A stretch of 64,000 bases of DNA, taken from contig NZ_BCXD01000006.1 in NCBI RefSeq assembly GCF_001894925.1, positions 231,822 to 295,821 on the forward strand. The letters are read 5' to 3'. The position numbers were made by a program, and so were the translations under genes. The notes beneath the pieces are model-generated. The model searched no databases. It was given only the letters and a program-made list of their open reading frames with translations, and was not told the DNA's origin. The stretch is from Rhodococcus rhodnii NBRC 100604. GTDB taxonomy: Bacteria; Actinomycetota; Actinomycetes; Mycobacteriales; Mycobacteriaceae. Within the stretch, counting starts at the first letter, position 1, and each line of letters opens with the position of its first letter. Below, one piece after another: positions 42,009 through 51,208 of this stretch.

Positions 42009-42183
42009 GGGAGCCAATGAACACCCGGCTCGGCGGTCCGAGCGCGACACATAGGAAGTGGCGATCGGTCGGATCGCAGAACTCTCTTTGCGGCGTGACC
42101 GCTCCGCGCCGTTCAATCGATGTGATGCAGCGCACTGCTGCAGTGTGGGTGTGACCCGACGGCGTTTCCGGAAAGGAACAGCA

Positions 42184-43545
42184 ATGACCACTACCGACGC
42201 GAGGTCGACGGGGTCGTCGCGCGACGAGCCTGCCTCGTCCGCCGACGCGGACACCCGGACGATCGTCGCGCCCGGCAGCGAATCGCGCCGCACGGCGTGG
42301 GGCTTCACGGCGCTGCTGGTGACGCTGTACGTCGTCAACTATGCCGACAAGGCGGTTCTGGGCATCATCGCGCAGCCGCTCATGGCCGAGTTGGGGATGG
42401 ACAACTCGCAACTCGGGCTCGTGGGAAGCCTGTTCTTCCTGACCTTCACGATCGGCGGATTCTTCGCGGGTGCCATCAACCGCTGGTTGTCGCTGCGGTG
42501 GGCGATCCTGATCCTCGCCCTGTGCTGGGCGGCCGCGATGCTGCCGCTGGTCGCGGTCGCTGCCTTCGGCGTTCTCGTCGCGAGCCGCCTGTTCCTCGGT
42601 CTCGCCGAGGGCCCGAGTTCCGCGCTCATCCACACCGCGGCCTACTCGTGGCATCCGCCGGCGAAGCGTGGGCTGCCAGGTGCGCTCATCGCGGGCGCGG
42701 CGTCGATCTCGAAGATCGCGGTCGCGCCGATCCTCGCCGTCGTCACGGTGAGCCTCGGATGGCGTGCCGCGCTGGTCACGCTCGCGATCGCCGGCGTGCT
42801 GTGGTGCGTCGTGTGGCTCGCGACGTGGCGCGAGGGGCCGTACATCGCACGGGCCGCGGGTGCCGACGCGACGCCGGCGGCGACCGAGCCGGCCGTGCCC
42901 TGGCGCACCATCTTCCTCTCGCGGACCTTCGTCGGGGGCGTTCTTCTGGTCATGAGCGTGTACGCGCTGGTCACGGTCGTCCTGACCTGGCTGCCGTCCT
43001 ACTTCGAGGTGGGCCTCGGCTACAGCAGGCTGCAGGCGGGCTCGATGTTCGCCTTCCCGTCCATCGCGGGTCTCGTGCTCATGTTGCTCTCCTCGTCGAT
43101 CGGCGATCGCCTCATCGGCCGGGGTGCGACGTCGCGCGTGGTGCGGATCGTCGTCCCGTCGATCGGTGTTCTCGTGTGCGGTGCGATCCTGTTCGCGCTC
43201 CCCTCGATCTCGGCGCCGGCCGTCGCGGTCGCGGTGGTGTCGATCGGGTACGGCTTCTCGTCGTCGGTCTTCCCGCTTCTCAACGCCGCGGTCTCCGAGA
43301 TCTGCCCGCCGCGCCAGACCGCGGGCACCCTCGGAGTCTTCATGGCGCTCATGGCGATCGGTGGACTCGTCGCGCCGTATGCGACGGGCATGATCGTCGA
43401 CGCCGCAGCGACGCCCGCCGCGGGATACGCGAGCGCCTTCCAGATCCTGGGCCTCGTCGCCGCGGTGTGTGCCGTCGCCGCGCTGCTGCTCGCGAACCCC
43501 GAGCGAGACAAGGCCCGTATCCGGGGCGTCGTGGCGTCCGCATAG
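42184..43545 (+). CDS. MFS transporter
   Basis: This 453-residue transporter has 12 predicted membrane helices. It has the MFS signature region after helix 2 (GGFFAGAINRWLSLRWAILI) and a central cytoplasmic stretch rich in Ala, Asp and Thr (about 218-240). Asn and Asp in VVNYADKAVLG of helix 1 recall carboxylic-acid carriers. The nearby dehydrogenase, thiolase and CoA ligase genes suggest uptake of an organic or aromatic acid. I chose the ATG at 42184 with GAAAGGA seven bases upstream rather than an earlier in-frame ATG at 42058. Confidence 0.88.
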   Translation: MTTTDARSTGSSRDEPASSADADTRTIVAPGSESRRTAWGFTALLVTLYVVNYADKAVLGIIAQPLMAELGMDNSQLGLVGSLFFLTFTIGGFFAGAINRWLSLRWAILILALCWAAAMLPLVAVAAFGVLVASRLFLGLAEGPSSALIHTAAYSWHPPAKRGLPGALIAGAASISKIAVAPILAVVTVSLGWRAALVTLAIAGVLWCVVWLATWREGPYIARAAGADATPAATEPAVPWRTIFLSRTFVGGVLLVMSVYALVTVVLTWLPSYFEVGLGYSRLQAGSMFAFPSIAGLVLMLLSSSIGDRLIGRGATSRVVRIVVPSIGVLVCGAILFALPSISAPAVAVAVVSIGYGFSSSVFPLLNAAVSEICPPRQTAGTLGVFMALMAIGGLVAPYATGMIVDAAATPAAGYASAFQILGLVAAVCAVAALLLANPERDKARIRGVVASA

Positions 43546-43674
43546 GACCGGGCTCATCGACCGTGAGCGGAAAACACATTGTGGCCCCGCGCAATTCGTG
43601 GTCGATTCGATACGAGTGAACCAACGACAGGACACCGAAACACGTGGCGCGAGCCGCGGAGAGAAGAGGACCCC

Positions 43675-44808
43675 ATGCGCGATGCAGTGATCGTCGACGC
43701 CGTCCGCACCCCGATCGGACGCCGCGGCGGCGCCCTCTCGGGCATCCATCCCGCCGACCTGTCGGCGCACGTACTCGAAGCGTTGACGGAGCGAACGGGG
43801 CTCGACCCGGCCCGCATCGACGACGTGATCTGGGGGTGCGTCAGCCAGGCGGGCGAGCAGGCAACGAACATCGCCCGCACGGCGATACTCGCGGCAGGCT
43901 GGCCGGAGACGGTCCCGGGGACCACCGTGACCCGTGCGTGCGGGTCCAGTCAGCAGGCCGTCGGAATGGCTGCCGCAGCGGTGATCTCGGGACAGCTCGA
44001 CATCGTCGTCGCGGGCGGCGTCGAGTCGATGAGCCGGGTGCCGATGGGGTCCGCCGCGAAGGCGGGCGAGAACTACCCGGCGACGGTGCTGGACCGCTAC
44101 GGCATCGACGGTTTCAGCCAGGGCACGGGCGCCGAGATGATGGCCGAGAAGTGGGGTCTGACCCGCACCGTGCTCGACGAGTTCTCGCTGCGGTCGCACG
44201 AACTGGCGGCGGCTGCGAGCGATCGGGGCGCGTTCGACGGGCAGCTCGCGACGGTCCCCGGGGTCATCGAGGGCGACGAGGGCATTCGCCGCGGCGGCAC
44301 GCTCGAGAAGCTCGGGTCACTGAAGACCGTGTTCAAGGAGGACGGCGTCATCCACGCCGGAAACGCGTCCCAGATCTCCGACGGTGCCGGTGCGCTGCTC
44401 GTGATGTCGAGCGAGACCGCGGCCGAGAACGGGCTCACCCCGCTTGCGCGGGTCCACACCTCGGTGGTCGCGGGCGACGACCCCGTGATGATGCTCGCGG
44501 GCCCGATCCCGGCGACCGAGAAGGCACTGAAGCGCTCGGGGCTGTCGATCGACGACATCGGAGCGTTCGAGGTCAACGAGGCGTTCGCGCCGGTTCCGCT
44601 GGCGTGGCAGATTGAGACCGGCGCCGCGAGCGAGCGTCTCAACCCGCTCGGCGGCGCGATCGCCGTCGGCCATCCGCTCGGCGGTTCGGGCGCGATCCTC
44701 ATGACGCGGCTCGCACACCACATGCGGGACAACGACATTCGCTACGGATTGCAGACGATGTGCGAGGCAGGCGGTATGGCGAACGCGACGATTCTCGAAC
44801 TCCTCTGA
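43675..44808 (+). CDS. acetyl-CoA acyltransferase (thiolase)
   Basis: This 377-residue thiolase has the nucleophile C89 in TRACGSSQQAV, the active-site His in AIAVGHPLGGSGA, and a second Cys in TMCEAGGMANATI. NEAFAPVPLAW is also conserved. It cleaves 3-oxoacyl-CoA to acetyl-CoA and a shortened acyl-CoA. The start is the ATG at 43675 with GAAGAGGA upstream; an in-frame ATG at 43579 gives an unlikely leader. It begins a unit with an SDR and a CoA ligase. Confidence 0.94.
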   Translation: MRDAVIVDAVRTPIGRRGGALSGIHPADLSAHVLEALTERTGLDPARIDDVIWGCVSQAGEQATNIARTAILAAGWPETVPGTTVTRACGSSQQAVGMAAAAVISGQLDIVVAGGVESMSRVPMGSAAKAGENYPATVLDRYGIDGFSQGTGAEMMAEKWGLTRTVLDEFSLRSHELAAAASDRGAFDGQLATVPGVIEGDEGIRRGGTLEKLGSLKTVFKEDGVIHAGNASQISDGAGALLVMSSETAAENGLTPLARVHTSVVAGDDPVMMLAGPIPATEKALKRSGLSIDDIGAFEVNEAFAPVPLAWQIETGAASERLNPLGGAIAVGHPLGGSGAILMTRLAHHMRDNDIRYGLQTMCEAGGMANATILELL

Positions 44809-44831
44809 CCATCAGCGAAAGGAACCACATC

Positions 44832-45596
44832 ATGGAACTGGCCGGACACTCGATTGCCGTCACCGGCGGCGCCTCGGGACTGGGACTCGCCACGGCGCGC
44901 CGCATCGTCGACGCGGGCGGTGCCGTCACGCTGATCGATCTGCCCACCTCGGACGGCGAGGTCGCGGCGAAGGAACTCGGTGAGGCGGCGCGGTTCGCGC
45001 CCGCCGACGTCACAGATCGTGAGCAGTTCGCGGCGGCACTCGACGTCGCCGACGAGCAGGGCGGTCTGCGTGGGCTCGTGCACTGCGCGGGAGCAGGGCG
45101 GCGCATGCGCATCCTCGACAAGGAGGGCAACGCCGGGTCGGCCGAGGACTTCGAATTCGTGATCCGGCTGAACCTCGTCGGGTCGTTCCACGCGCTCTCG
45201 CTCGGCGCGGAGCGGATGGCGCGGCAGTCCGATCTCGACGGCGAGCGCGGATCGATCGTCCTCACGGCGTCCGTCGCGGCGTTCGAGGGGCAGATCGGCC
45301 AGATCAACTACGCGGCCTCGAAGGCAGGCATCGTCGGCATGACGATCGTGGCGGCACGCGATCTCGCGAGCAAGCACATTCGCGTCAACACGATCGCTCC
45401 GGGAACGATGGACACGCCGCTGCTGAGCCGGTTGCGTGACGACGTGCGCGCGTCGCTCGCCGCGTCGATCCCCAATCCGTCGCGGCTAGGGCGGCCGTCC
45501 GAGTTCGGGCAACTCGCCGTCTCGATCCTCGAGAACAGTTACCTCAACGGCGAGACGATCCGGCTCGACGGCGCGATCCGGATGGCCCCCCGGTGA
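44832..45596 (+). CDS. SDR, 3-hydroxyacyl-CoA dehydrogenase type II-like
   Basis: This 254-residue SDR has TGGASGLG at 11-18, LIDLPTSDGE for the NAD ribose, and Y160/K164 in NYAASKAGIVG. The sequence style is that of HSD17B10/type II 3-hydroxyacyl-CoA dehydrogenases (LNLVGSFHALSLGAERMA). It would supply the 3-oxoacyl-CoA for the thiolase encoded just upstream. A GAAAGGA ribosome-binding site precedes the ATG, and its stop overlaps the CoA ligase start (GTGA). Confidence 0.92.
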   Translation: MELAGHSIAVTGGASGLGLATARRIVDAGGAVTLIDLPTSDGEVAAKELGEAARFAPADVTDREQFAAALDVADEQGGLRGLVHCAGAGRRMRILDKEGNAGSAEDFEFVIRLNLVGSFHALSLGAERMARQSDLDGERGSIVLTASVAAFEGQIGQINYAASKAGIVGMTIVAARDLASKHIRVNTIAPGTMDTPLLSRLRDDVRASLAASIPNPSRLGRPSEFGQLAVSILENSYLNGETIRLDGAIRMAPR

Positions 45597-47242
45597 CCAC
45601 GACCGGTACGGCCGCCGATACGGCGGCGACGCTCCTCCACTACCCGCGCACGAGCGTCGGCGCGCTGCCGACGGCGATGGCAGCCGCGTACGGCGACCGG
45701 GCGGCGATCGTCGACGGCGAGCGCACCACCACCTACCGCGAACTCGACGAGCGCTCGGGCGCGGTGGCGGCGGCCCTGCACGAGAAGGGCGTCGGACGCG
45801 GATCCGTCGTGCTGCTGCATCTCGGCAACAGTGCGGAATTCGCCGTCGTGTACTACGGGGCGCTGCGCGCGGGCGCCACGGTGACGCTGACCAATCCGCT
45901 GCAGCCGGTGCCGGGTCTGCGCTCCCAGATCGCGGAGACCGGTGCGCGCGTGGCATTCTCGGAGAACGAGGGCTACGGACGTGTACTCGATGCCGCCGAC
46001 GGCACGGACCTCGCCGTCGTCGTCGTGGGTGCGGAGGCCGCCGAGCGTGGCGCCGTCACGCTCGCGGAGTTCACCGCCGGCGCAGGTGCGTCGCCGCCGC
46101 TCGCGATCGAACCCGACGACGTCGCGCATCTCGCGTACACGGGCGGCACCACCGGAGCGTCGAAGGGCGTTCGTGTGCTGCACCGCAATGTGATCGCGAA
46201 CGTCACGCAGATGATCGCGTGGCGTGCCGGGCACGCCGTCGTCGAGGACGCCGAGGGCATCGTGCATCTCGAACCGCGTGACGACGCCGGTGTGCGGGGT
46301 GTCGATCCGGGTGCGGCGGCAACCGTCGTCGTCTCGCCGTTGTTCCATGCGCACGCCCTGATCAACATGTCGTTCCTGTTGCTGTGCGGCGCGACTCAGG
46401 TGCTCGCGGGTCGTTTCGATCCGGGCCGGATGCTCGAACTCGTCGAGCGACATCGCGCCACGTACATCACGGGCAGCCCTGCGATGTGGCACGCTCTCGC
46501 GACGCATCCCGACGTCCGGACCCGAGACCTGAGCTCGGTGCGCGTCGTGTCGTCGGGCGCGGCGCCCATCGACCGCGTGACGCTCGAAGCACTGGCCGCA
46601 GCGTTCCCCGGCGGCTCGGTCGTCGAGGGGTACGGACTCACCGAGGCGACGTGTCTCGTGGCGTCGGCGCCGCTGACCGCGGACGGCGAATACCGCATCG
46701 GCAGTGTGGGATTGCCGACCTTCGACACGGAGATCGAGATTCGCGAGGTCGGCGGGTCCGGCCCCGCGCTCGGCCCGGGTGAGCGGGGCGGGCTGTGGGT
46801 GCGTGGCCCGCAGGTGACGGACGGCTATCTCGGGCATCCGGAGATCACGGCGCATCAGTACGTCGACGGGTGGCTCGACACCGGCGACGTCGCGTACAAG
46901 GACGAGGACGGCTACGTCTACATCTGCGACCGTGCCAAGGACATGCTGATCTACAAGGGCTACAACGTGTATCCGCGCGAACTCGAGGAGATCCTCGTGA
47001 CGCACCCGGACGTCTCGGAGGCCGCGGTCGTCGGCCGCGAGGTGGGGGCCGTGGGCCAGGAACCGGTCGCGTTCGTCGTTCCCGCCGCAGGACGGGCGAT
47101 CGACGAGGACAAGCTCATGGCCTTCGTGGCAGAGCAGGTCGTTCCCTACAAAAAGGTGCGGGACGTGATCGTGGTGCCGTCGCTGCCGGTCTCCGCCGCA
47201 GGAAAGATTCAGAAGGTGGAGTTGCGTCGAAGAGTGAGCTGA
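45593..47242 (+). CDS. acyl-CoA synthetase (AMP-forming)
   Basis: This 549-residue ligase has the AMP-binding loop YTGGTTGASKG at 182-192, the VEGYGLTEA motif, the hinge region DRAKDMLIYKGYNVYPRELE and a C-terminal catalytic Lys in AGKIQKVELRR. It activates a carboxylic acid to its CoA thioester. With the SDR and thiolase it gives entry and later steps of a beta-oxidation route; an enoyl-CoA hydratase is not in this unit. The substrate cannot be read from the sequence. GTG at 45593 overlaps the SDR stop. Confidence 0.92.
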   Translation: MTTTGTAADTAATLLHYPRTSVGALPTAMAAAYGDRAAIVDGERTTTYRELDERSGAVAAALHEKGVGRGSVVLLHLGNSAEFAVVYYGALRAGATVTLTNPLQPVPGLRSQIAETGARVAFSENEGYGRVLDAADGTDLAVVVVGAEAAERGAVTLAEFTAGAGASPPLAIEPDDVAHLAYTGGTTGASKGVRVLHRNVIANVTQMIAWRAGHAVVEDAEGIVHLEPRDDAGVRGVDPGAAATVVVSPLFHAHALINMSFLLLCGATQVLAGRFDPGRMLELVERHRATYITGSPAMWHALATHPDVRTRDLSSVRVVSSGAAPIDRVTLEALAAAFPGGSVVEGYGLTEATCLVASAPLTADGEYRIGSVGLPTFDTEIEIREVGGSGPALGPGERGGLWVRGPQVTDGYLGHPEITAHQYVDGWLDTGDVAYKDEDGYVYICDRAKDMLIYKGYNVYPRELEEILVTHPDVSEAAVVGREVGAVGQEPVAFVVPAAGRAIDEDKLMAFVAEQVVPYKKVRDVIVVPSLPVSAAGKIQKVELRRRVS

Positions 47243-47248
47243 ATCACT

Positions 47249-47277
47249 ACGAAATGCAACGGTGCGTTGCATTTCGT
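47249..47277. promoter_or_regulatory. 29-bp palindromic operator before the aldehyde dehydrogenase
   Basis: ACGAAATGCAACG (47249-47261) and CGTTGCATTTCGT (47265-47277) are perfect 13-base arms around GTG. The site is 16 bp upstream of the aldehyde dehydrogenase ATG. The TetR gene coupled to that enzyme is the obvious candidate to bind it. Confidence 0.82.
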
Positions 47278-47292
47278 CGCTACGGTGGAGGT

Positions 47293-48795
47293 ATGAGTCC
47301 CGAGACCGGCGCACGATCCCGACCGTCTGTGCTGCCCACACCGCGAATGCTGCTGTCGTGCAACCCACGCACCGACGAACCGGTCGGCGAGGTTGCGGCG
47401 GCGGACTCTGCGGCGGTCGCCACTGCCGTGCGGGGCGTCCGCGCAGCAGCACCGGCGTGGGCGGCGCTGGACACCGCTGCGCGTCGTCGTAATCTCGACC
47501 GGTGGCGCCGAATCATGGCTCGGCGCTCCGGTGAGCTGCGACGTCTTCTCGCGGAGGAAGCGGGCAAGGCGCCGGCCGACGCGCTACTGGAGTTCGACCT
47601 CGTGCTCCACCATCTCCAGTGGGCGGCAGCGAATGCACGCCGTGTGCTCGCCCCACGCCGGGTCGGTTCGGGGTCGATGATGCTCGGTCACCGCAGCACG
47701 CTGATCCGGCGCCCCTATGGCGTCGTCGGCGTGATCGGCCCGTGGAACTATCCCGTCTACACGCCGATGGGCTCCATCGCGTACGCCCTCGCGACGGGAA
47801 ATGCCGTGGTGTTCAAGCCCAGCGAGTACACACCGCTGACCGGTGCGTGGCTCGCGGAGACGTTCGCCGAGGCGGTGCCCGATCACCCCGTGCTCGTGTG
47901 CGTGCACGGCGGTGGTGAGACGGGAGCGGCGCTCGTCGCGGCGGGAGTCGACAAACTCGCCTTCACCGGATCGGCCGGGACCGGCCGGAAGGTGATGGCG
48001 GCGTGTGCGGAGTCGTTGACTCCCGTGCTGATGGAACTGGGTGGCAAGGACTCGGCGATCGTCGACGCCGATGCCGATCTCGAGGCCGCTGCCGACGCCA
48101 TCGTGTGGGGCGGGCTGATGAACTCCGGTCAGACGTGTGCAGGCGTCGAGCGCGTCTACGTCGTCGGAGACGTCTACGACCGCATGCTCGCTCTGATCGC
48201 CGATCGGGCCGAAAAACTCACGGCAGGAGTGGAGTACGGCGCCATCGCCATGCCCGGCCAGATCGACGTGATCGCCCGTCACATCGACGCCGCGCTGGCC
48301 GACGGTGGCCGCGCCGTCGTCGGCGGGCGTGAGTCCGTCAGGCCGCCGTTCGTCGATCCCGTGGTGCTCGCCGACGTCCCCGAGACCTCCGAGGCGGTGC
48401 AGTCCGAGACGTTCGGCCCGGTGCTGGTCGTCAACCGGGTGACGGACCTCCAGGAGGCGATCGACCGTACCAACGCGAGCCGATACGCGCTGGGAGCCGC
48501 AGTGTTCGGGAAACGGCGCGCACGATGGGCGGCGTCCCGGTTGCGCGGTGGCATGGTGGCGGTGAACGGTGTGGTCGACTTCGGGGCGGTTCCAGGGCTA
48601 CCGTTCGGTGGCAACGGCGCATCCGGGTTCGGCCGCATCCACGGGATCCCCGGGCTCGAGGAGTTCACGACGTGTACGTCGATCACCGAGAAGCGGTTTC
48701 GATTGCCGATCAGGCCGCAGCGTTTCGGCCGGAACGCCCTCGACCTCCGCGCGCTCGAACTACTGCTGATGCGGCATCGCCGAGGGCGTGGATGA
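47293..48795 (+). CDS. aldehyde dehydrogenase
   Basis: This 500-residue NAD(P)-dependent enzyme has VVGVIGPWNYPVYTPMGSI, FTGSAGTGRKVM, the general base Glu in LMELGGKDSAIV and the catalytic C282 in NSGQTCAGVERV. The length and the hydrophobic, Arg-rich C-terminal extension (RFGRNALDLRALELLLMRHR) resemble fatty aldehyde or succinate-semialdehyde-like enzymes of mycolata. The substrate is probably a lipid aldehyde. GGAGG precedes the ATG at 47293. Its stop overlaps the TetR start. Confidence 0.92.
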   Translation: MSPETGARSRPSVLPTPRMLLSCNPRTDEPVGEVAAADSAAVATAVRGVRAAAPAWAALDTAARRRNLDRWRRIMARRSGELRRLLAEEAGKAPADALLEFDLVLHHLQWAAANARRVLAPRRVGSGSMMLGHRSTLIRRPYGVVGVIGPWNYPVYTPMGSIAYALATGNAVVFKPSEYTPLTGAWLAETFAEAVPDHPVLVCVHGGGETGAALVAAGVDKLAFTGSAGTGRKVMAACAESLTPVLMELGGKDSAIVDADADLEAAADAIVWGGLMNSGQTCAGVERVYVVGDVYDRMLALIADRAEKLTAGVEYGAIAMPGQIDVIARHIDAALADGGRAVVGGRESVRPPFVDPVVLADVPETSEAVQSETFGPVLVVNRVTDLQEAIDRTNASRYALGAAVFGKRRARWAASRLRGGMVAVNGVVDFGAVPGLPFGGNGASGFGRIHGIPGLEEFTTCTSITEKRFRLPIRPQRFGRNALDLRALELLLMRHRRGRG

Positions 48796-49349
48796 AGCGG
48801 CAGCGGCCGAGGCGTGCCGACGAGATATTCGACGTCGCGGTCCGTCTGCTCGTCGAGCGCGGGTACGACGCCGTCACGGTCGAGGACATCGCGCGTGATG
48901 CGGGCGTGGACAAGACCACCCTGTACCGCTGGTGGAGCGGCAAGGACGAGTTGCTCTCGGACGCGTTGCGGCGAGGTGATCTCCTCGCGCTCACCGTCCC
49001 CGACACCGGCACGCTGCGAAGCGATCTCGTGGCGATGCTCGGCCAGATCGCCACGCTGCTCGAATCACCCGCGACCCGAACTCTTCTCGCATCGCTGATC
49101 GGCGGCGGCCGTCCTGCCCTCGCCGTGCTCGCAAACGAATTCGTCGACGATCGACTCGGCGCCCACACCGAGATTCTGACGCGGGCCGTCGACCGCGGCG
49201 AGGTCGACTCCGGCACCACGGCGGAGGAACTGTTCCATCCGCTGATCGGCGCGGTGTGGATTCGGGTGCTGCTGCGGGGGCGGTCGGCCGACGAGGACTT
49301 CGTATCCGACCTGGTCGACCGTGCGCTCCGCGGCGTCGCGCCTGGGTGA
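48792..49349 (+). CDS. TetR-family regulator
   Basis: This 185-residue regulator has the TetR helix-turn-helix (IFDVAVRLLVERGYDAVTVE, then AGVDKTTLYRWWSGKDELL) and a TetR_C-type ligand domain. It overlaps the aldehyde dehydrogenase by four bases (ATGA), so both are made from one message. It probably represses that message through the 29-bp palindrome at 47249-47277, with an aldehyde or related compound as inducer. Confidence 0.9.
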   Translation: MKRQRPRRADEIFDVAVRLLVERGYDAVTVEDIARDAGVDKTTLYRWWSGKDELLSDALRRGDLLALTVPDTGTLRSDLVAMLGQIATLLESPATRTLLASLIGGGRPALAVLANEFVDDRLGAHTEILTRAVDRGEVDSGTTAEELFHPLIGAVWIRVLLRGRSADEDFVSDLVDRALRGVAPG

Positions 49350-49375
49350 GGGAGCGCCGGGTCGTCCCTCAGGGC

Positions 49376-49600
49376 TCATCTACTGCGGACGGCGGTCTGG
49401 ACGGTGGTCTCCCACACTGCGAAGATGGCGAGCCCCACCGCGGCGAGTGCCCACCGCGACAGACCGGACGTGACCTCCAGGCCCACCGTCACCGCGAGCA
49501 CGACGAGAAAACACACCGGCCAGGTTCGCCGTCGAATACGCCGTCCGAATTCCGGAGACTCGTCGGTGTTCGGCACTGGCCGCATCGGCTCGGTCCTCAT
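49376..49600 (-). CDS. small membrane protein
   Basis: This 74-residue protein has a polar, Arg-rich start (about 30 residues, ending RRIRRRTWP) and two hydrophobic stretches (about 29-44 and 50-66; VCFLVVLAVTVGLEV, WALAAVGLAIFAVWE). I recognise no family. It converges on the TetR gene with a 26-bp gap. The 270 bp between its start and the next gene hold only the 69-bp repeat. It may be a real small membrane gene, but coding support is limited. Confidence 0.5.
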   Translation of the reverse strand: MRTEPMRPVPNTDESPEFGRRIRRRTWPVCFLVVLAVTVGLEVTSGLSRWALAAVGLAIFAVWETTVQTAVRSR

Positions 49601-49820
49601 GAATGTTCTCCCCTGTCCGCCGCAGCACGACGCGCCCAGCGTAGCCGGAACCAGCCATGGTCGTGCGCAATCGAATTGGCGGATGCCGTGATCGTCCGCT
49701 CCGTCCGTCTCACGCCCGCTGGGGGCGGTCGGCTGGGACGGCGCCCGCCGCAGCGTGGAGCGACGTGACCGGGCCAGCCGCCCACGACTACACCTTCGTC
49801 GACTGGATCTACGGTCCGAC

Positions 49821-49889
49821 GGCGCTGCGCGCTCGTGCGTGACTTTCCGGCCCCTGCACCGGAAGATCGCTCACGAGCGGCGTGCCGCC
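49821..49889. repeat. 69-bp palindromic repeat, copy 2
   Basis: It has the same length and layout as the element at 39482-39550. Core arms 49830-49850 and 49859-49879 pair at 17 of 21 positions around an 8-base loop. It ends in the identical GCGTGCCGCC. This copy reaches into the acyl-CoA dehydrogenase gene and supplies its TGA stop (49873-49871) and last few codons (AARRS). Confidence 0.85.
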
Positions 49890-51055
49890 TTGACCAGGCC
49901 GCGGCCGATGATGAGCCGCTGGATCTCGCTGGTTCCCTCGTAGAGCCGTAGCAGCCGGACGTCGCGGTAGATCCGCTCGACCGGAACCTCGCGCATGTAC
50001 CCGCTGCCGCCGTGGATCTGGACGGCGAGGTCGGCGACCTTGCCCACCATCTCGGTGCAGAACAGTTTGACGGCGGACGGGGCGATCCGGCGGTCGGTCC
50101 CGTCGACCCACGCCCGCGCGGCGTCGCGCACCATCGCCCGTCCCGCCATCACACCGGTCTGCTGATCGGCGAGCATCGCCTGCACGAGCTGGAACTCGCC
50201 GATCGCGGTGCCGCCCTGCGTCGCGGTCGCGGCCCAGGCGACGGACTCGTCGAGCGCGCGCTGCGCGGTGCCGACGGAGAGCGCCGCGATGTGGACGCGC
50301 CCGCGTGCGAGCGACGTCATCGCCGCGCGGTAGCCGACGTCCTCGCTGCCGCCGACGAGCGACGCAGCGGGAACCCGGACGTCGGCGAAGTGCACGTCCG
50401 CGGTCCAGGCGCCCTCCTGTCCCATCTTGCGGTCCTTCGCCGCGAGGGTGATGCCGGGGGCGTCGGCGGGCACGAGGAAAACGGCGATGCCGGTGCCGCT
50501 GTCGTCGGCGGGCCGCGTGCGCGCGAACACGACGAACAGGTCGGCGATCGGCGCGTTCGTGATGAACCGCTTCTCGCCGGAGATCACCCAGTCGTCGCCG
50601 TCACGGACCGCCTTGGTGCGCAGCCCTGCGGGGTTCGAGCCCGCGCCGGGCTCGGTGAGCGCGAACGACGCGACGACCTCGCCCGACGCGATGCGTTCGA
50701 GCCACTGCTCGCGCTGCTCGTCGGTACCGAATCCGACGAGGACCTGGCCGGCGATCCCGTTGTTGGTCCCGAACATCGAGCGCAACGCGAGCGAGGTGTA
50801 GCCGAACTCCATCGCGAGCTCGACGTCCTGGGTGAGATCGAGCCCGAGCCCGCCCCACTCCTGCGGAATCGCGTATCCGAACAGTCCCATGTCCTTCGCG
50901 GCGCTGCGGACGTCCTCGGGGATCGCGTCGGAGTCGAGGATCTCCTGCTCGCGCGGGACGACGACGTCGCGCACGAACGAGCGCGTCTGAGCGAGGATGT
51001 CGGCGAAGTCCTCGGCTGCCACCTGGGACTTCGCAGGGCTCTGGGCAGTGGTCAT
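49871..51055 (-). CDS. acyl-CoA dehydrogenase
   Basis: This 394-residue flavoprotein has [60 protein letters not shown] and the C-terminal [17 protein letters not shown], where the Glu of YEGT is the expected catalytic base (MCAD/SCAD type). I start it at the ATG at 51055 ([10 protein letters not shown]). The frame stays open to 53650, but that part is antisense to real genes. Its end lies in the 69-bp repeat. It is divergent from the SDR at 51209. Confidence 0.93.
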   Translation of the reverse strand: MTTAQSPAKSQVAAEDFADILAQTRSFVRDVVVPREQEILDSDAIPEDVRSAAKDMGLFGYAIPQEWGGLGLDLTQDVELAMEFGYTSLALRSMFGTNNGIAGQVLVGFGTDEQREQWLERIASGEVVASFALTEPGAGSNPAGLRTKAVRDGDDWVISGEKRFITNAPIADLFVVFARTRPADDSGTGIAVFLVPADAPGITLAAKDRKMGQEGAWTADVHFADVRVPAASLVGGSEDVGYRAAMTSLARGRVHIAALSVGTAQRALDESVAWAATATQGGTAIGEFQLVQAMLADQQTGVMAGRAMVRDAARAWVDGTDRRIAPSAVKLFCTEMVGKVADLAVQIHGGSGYMREVPVERIYRDVRLLRLYEGTSEIQRLIIGRGLVKAARRS

Positions 51056-51208
51056 GGTCCCCACTGTGCGCTCGGCGGACGACCGCGTCCAATACGAGAT
51101 CGAGCACGGTTCCATAGTCACTGCGAATGGATCGGACGGGGTCGATCCCGGCATCTGCGGGTTAGATTTCCGGCAACGGACCCGCAAGTCGTCGAAAGGC
51201 CACCGAGC

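Noticed and set aside
41950..44199. 749-codon minus-strand frame opposite the MFS and thiolase genes
   Set aside because: Its Arg/Asp/His-rich translation is the mirror of real coding on the plus strand, and both plus-strand genes have complete motifs.
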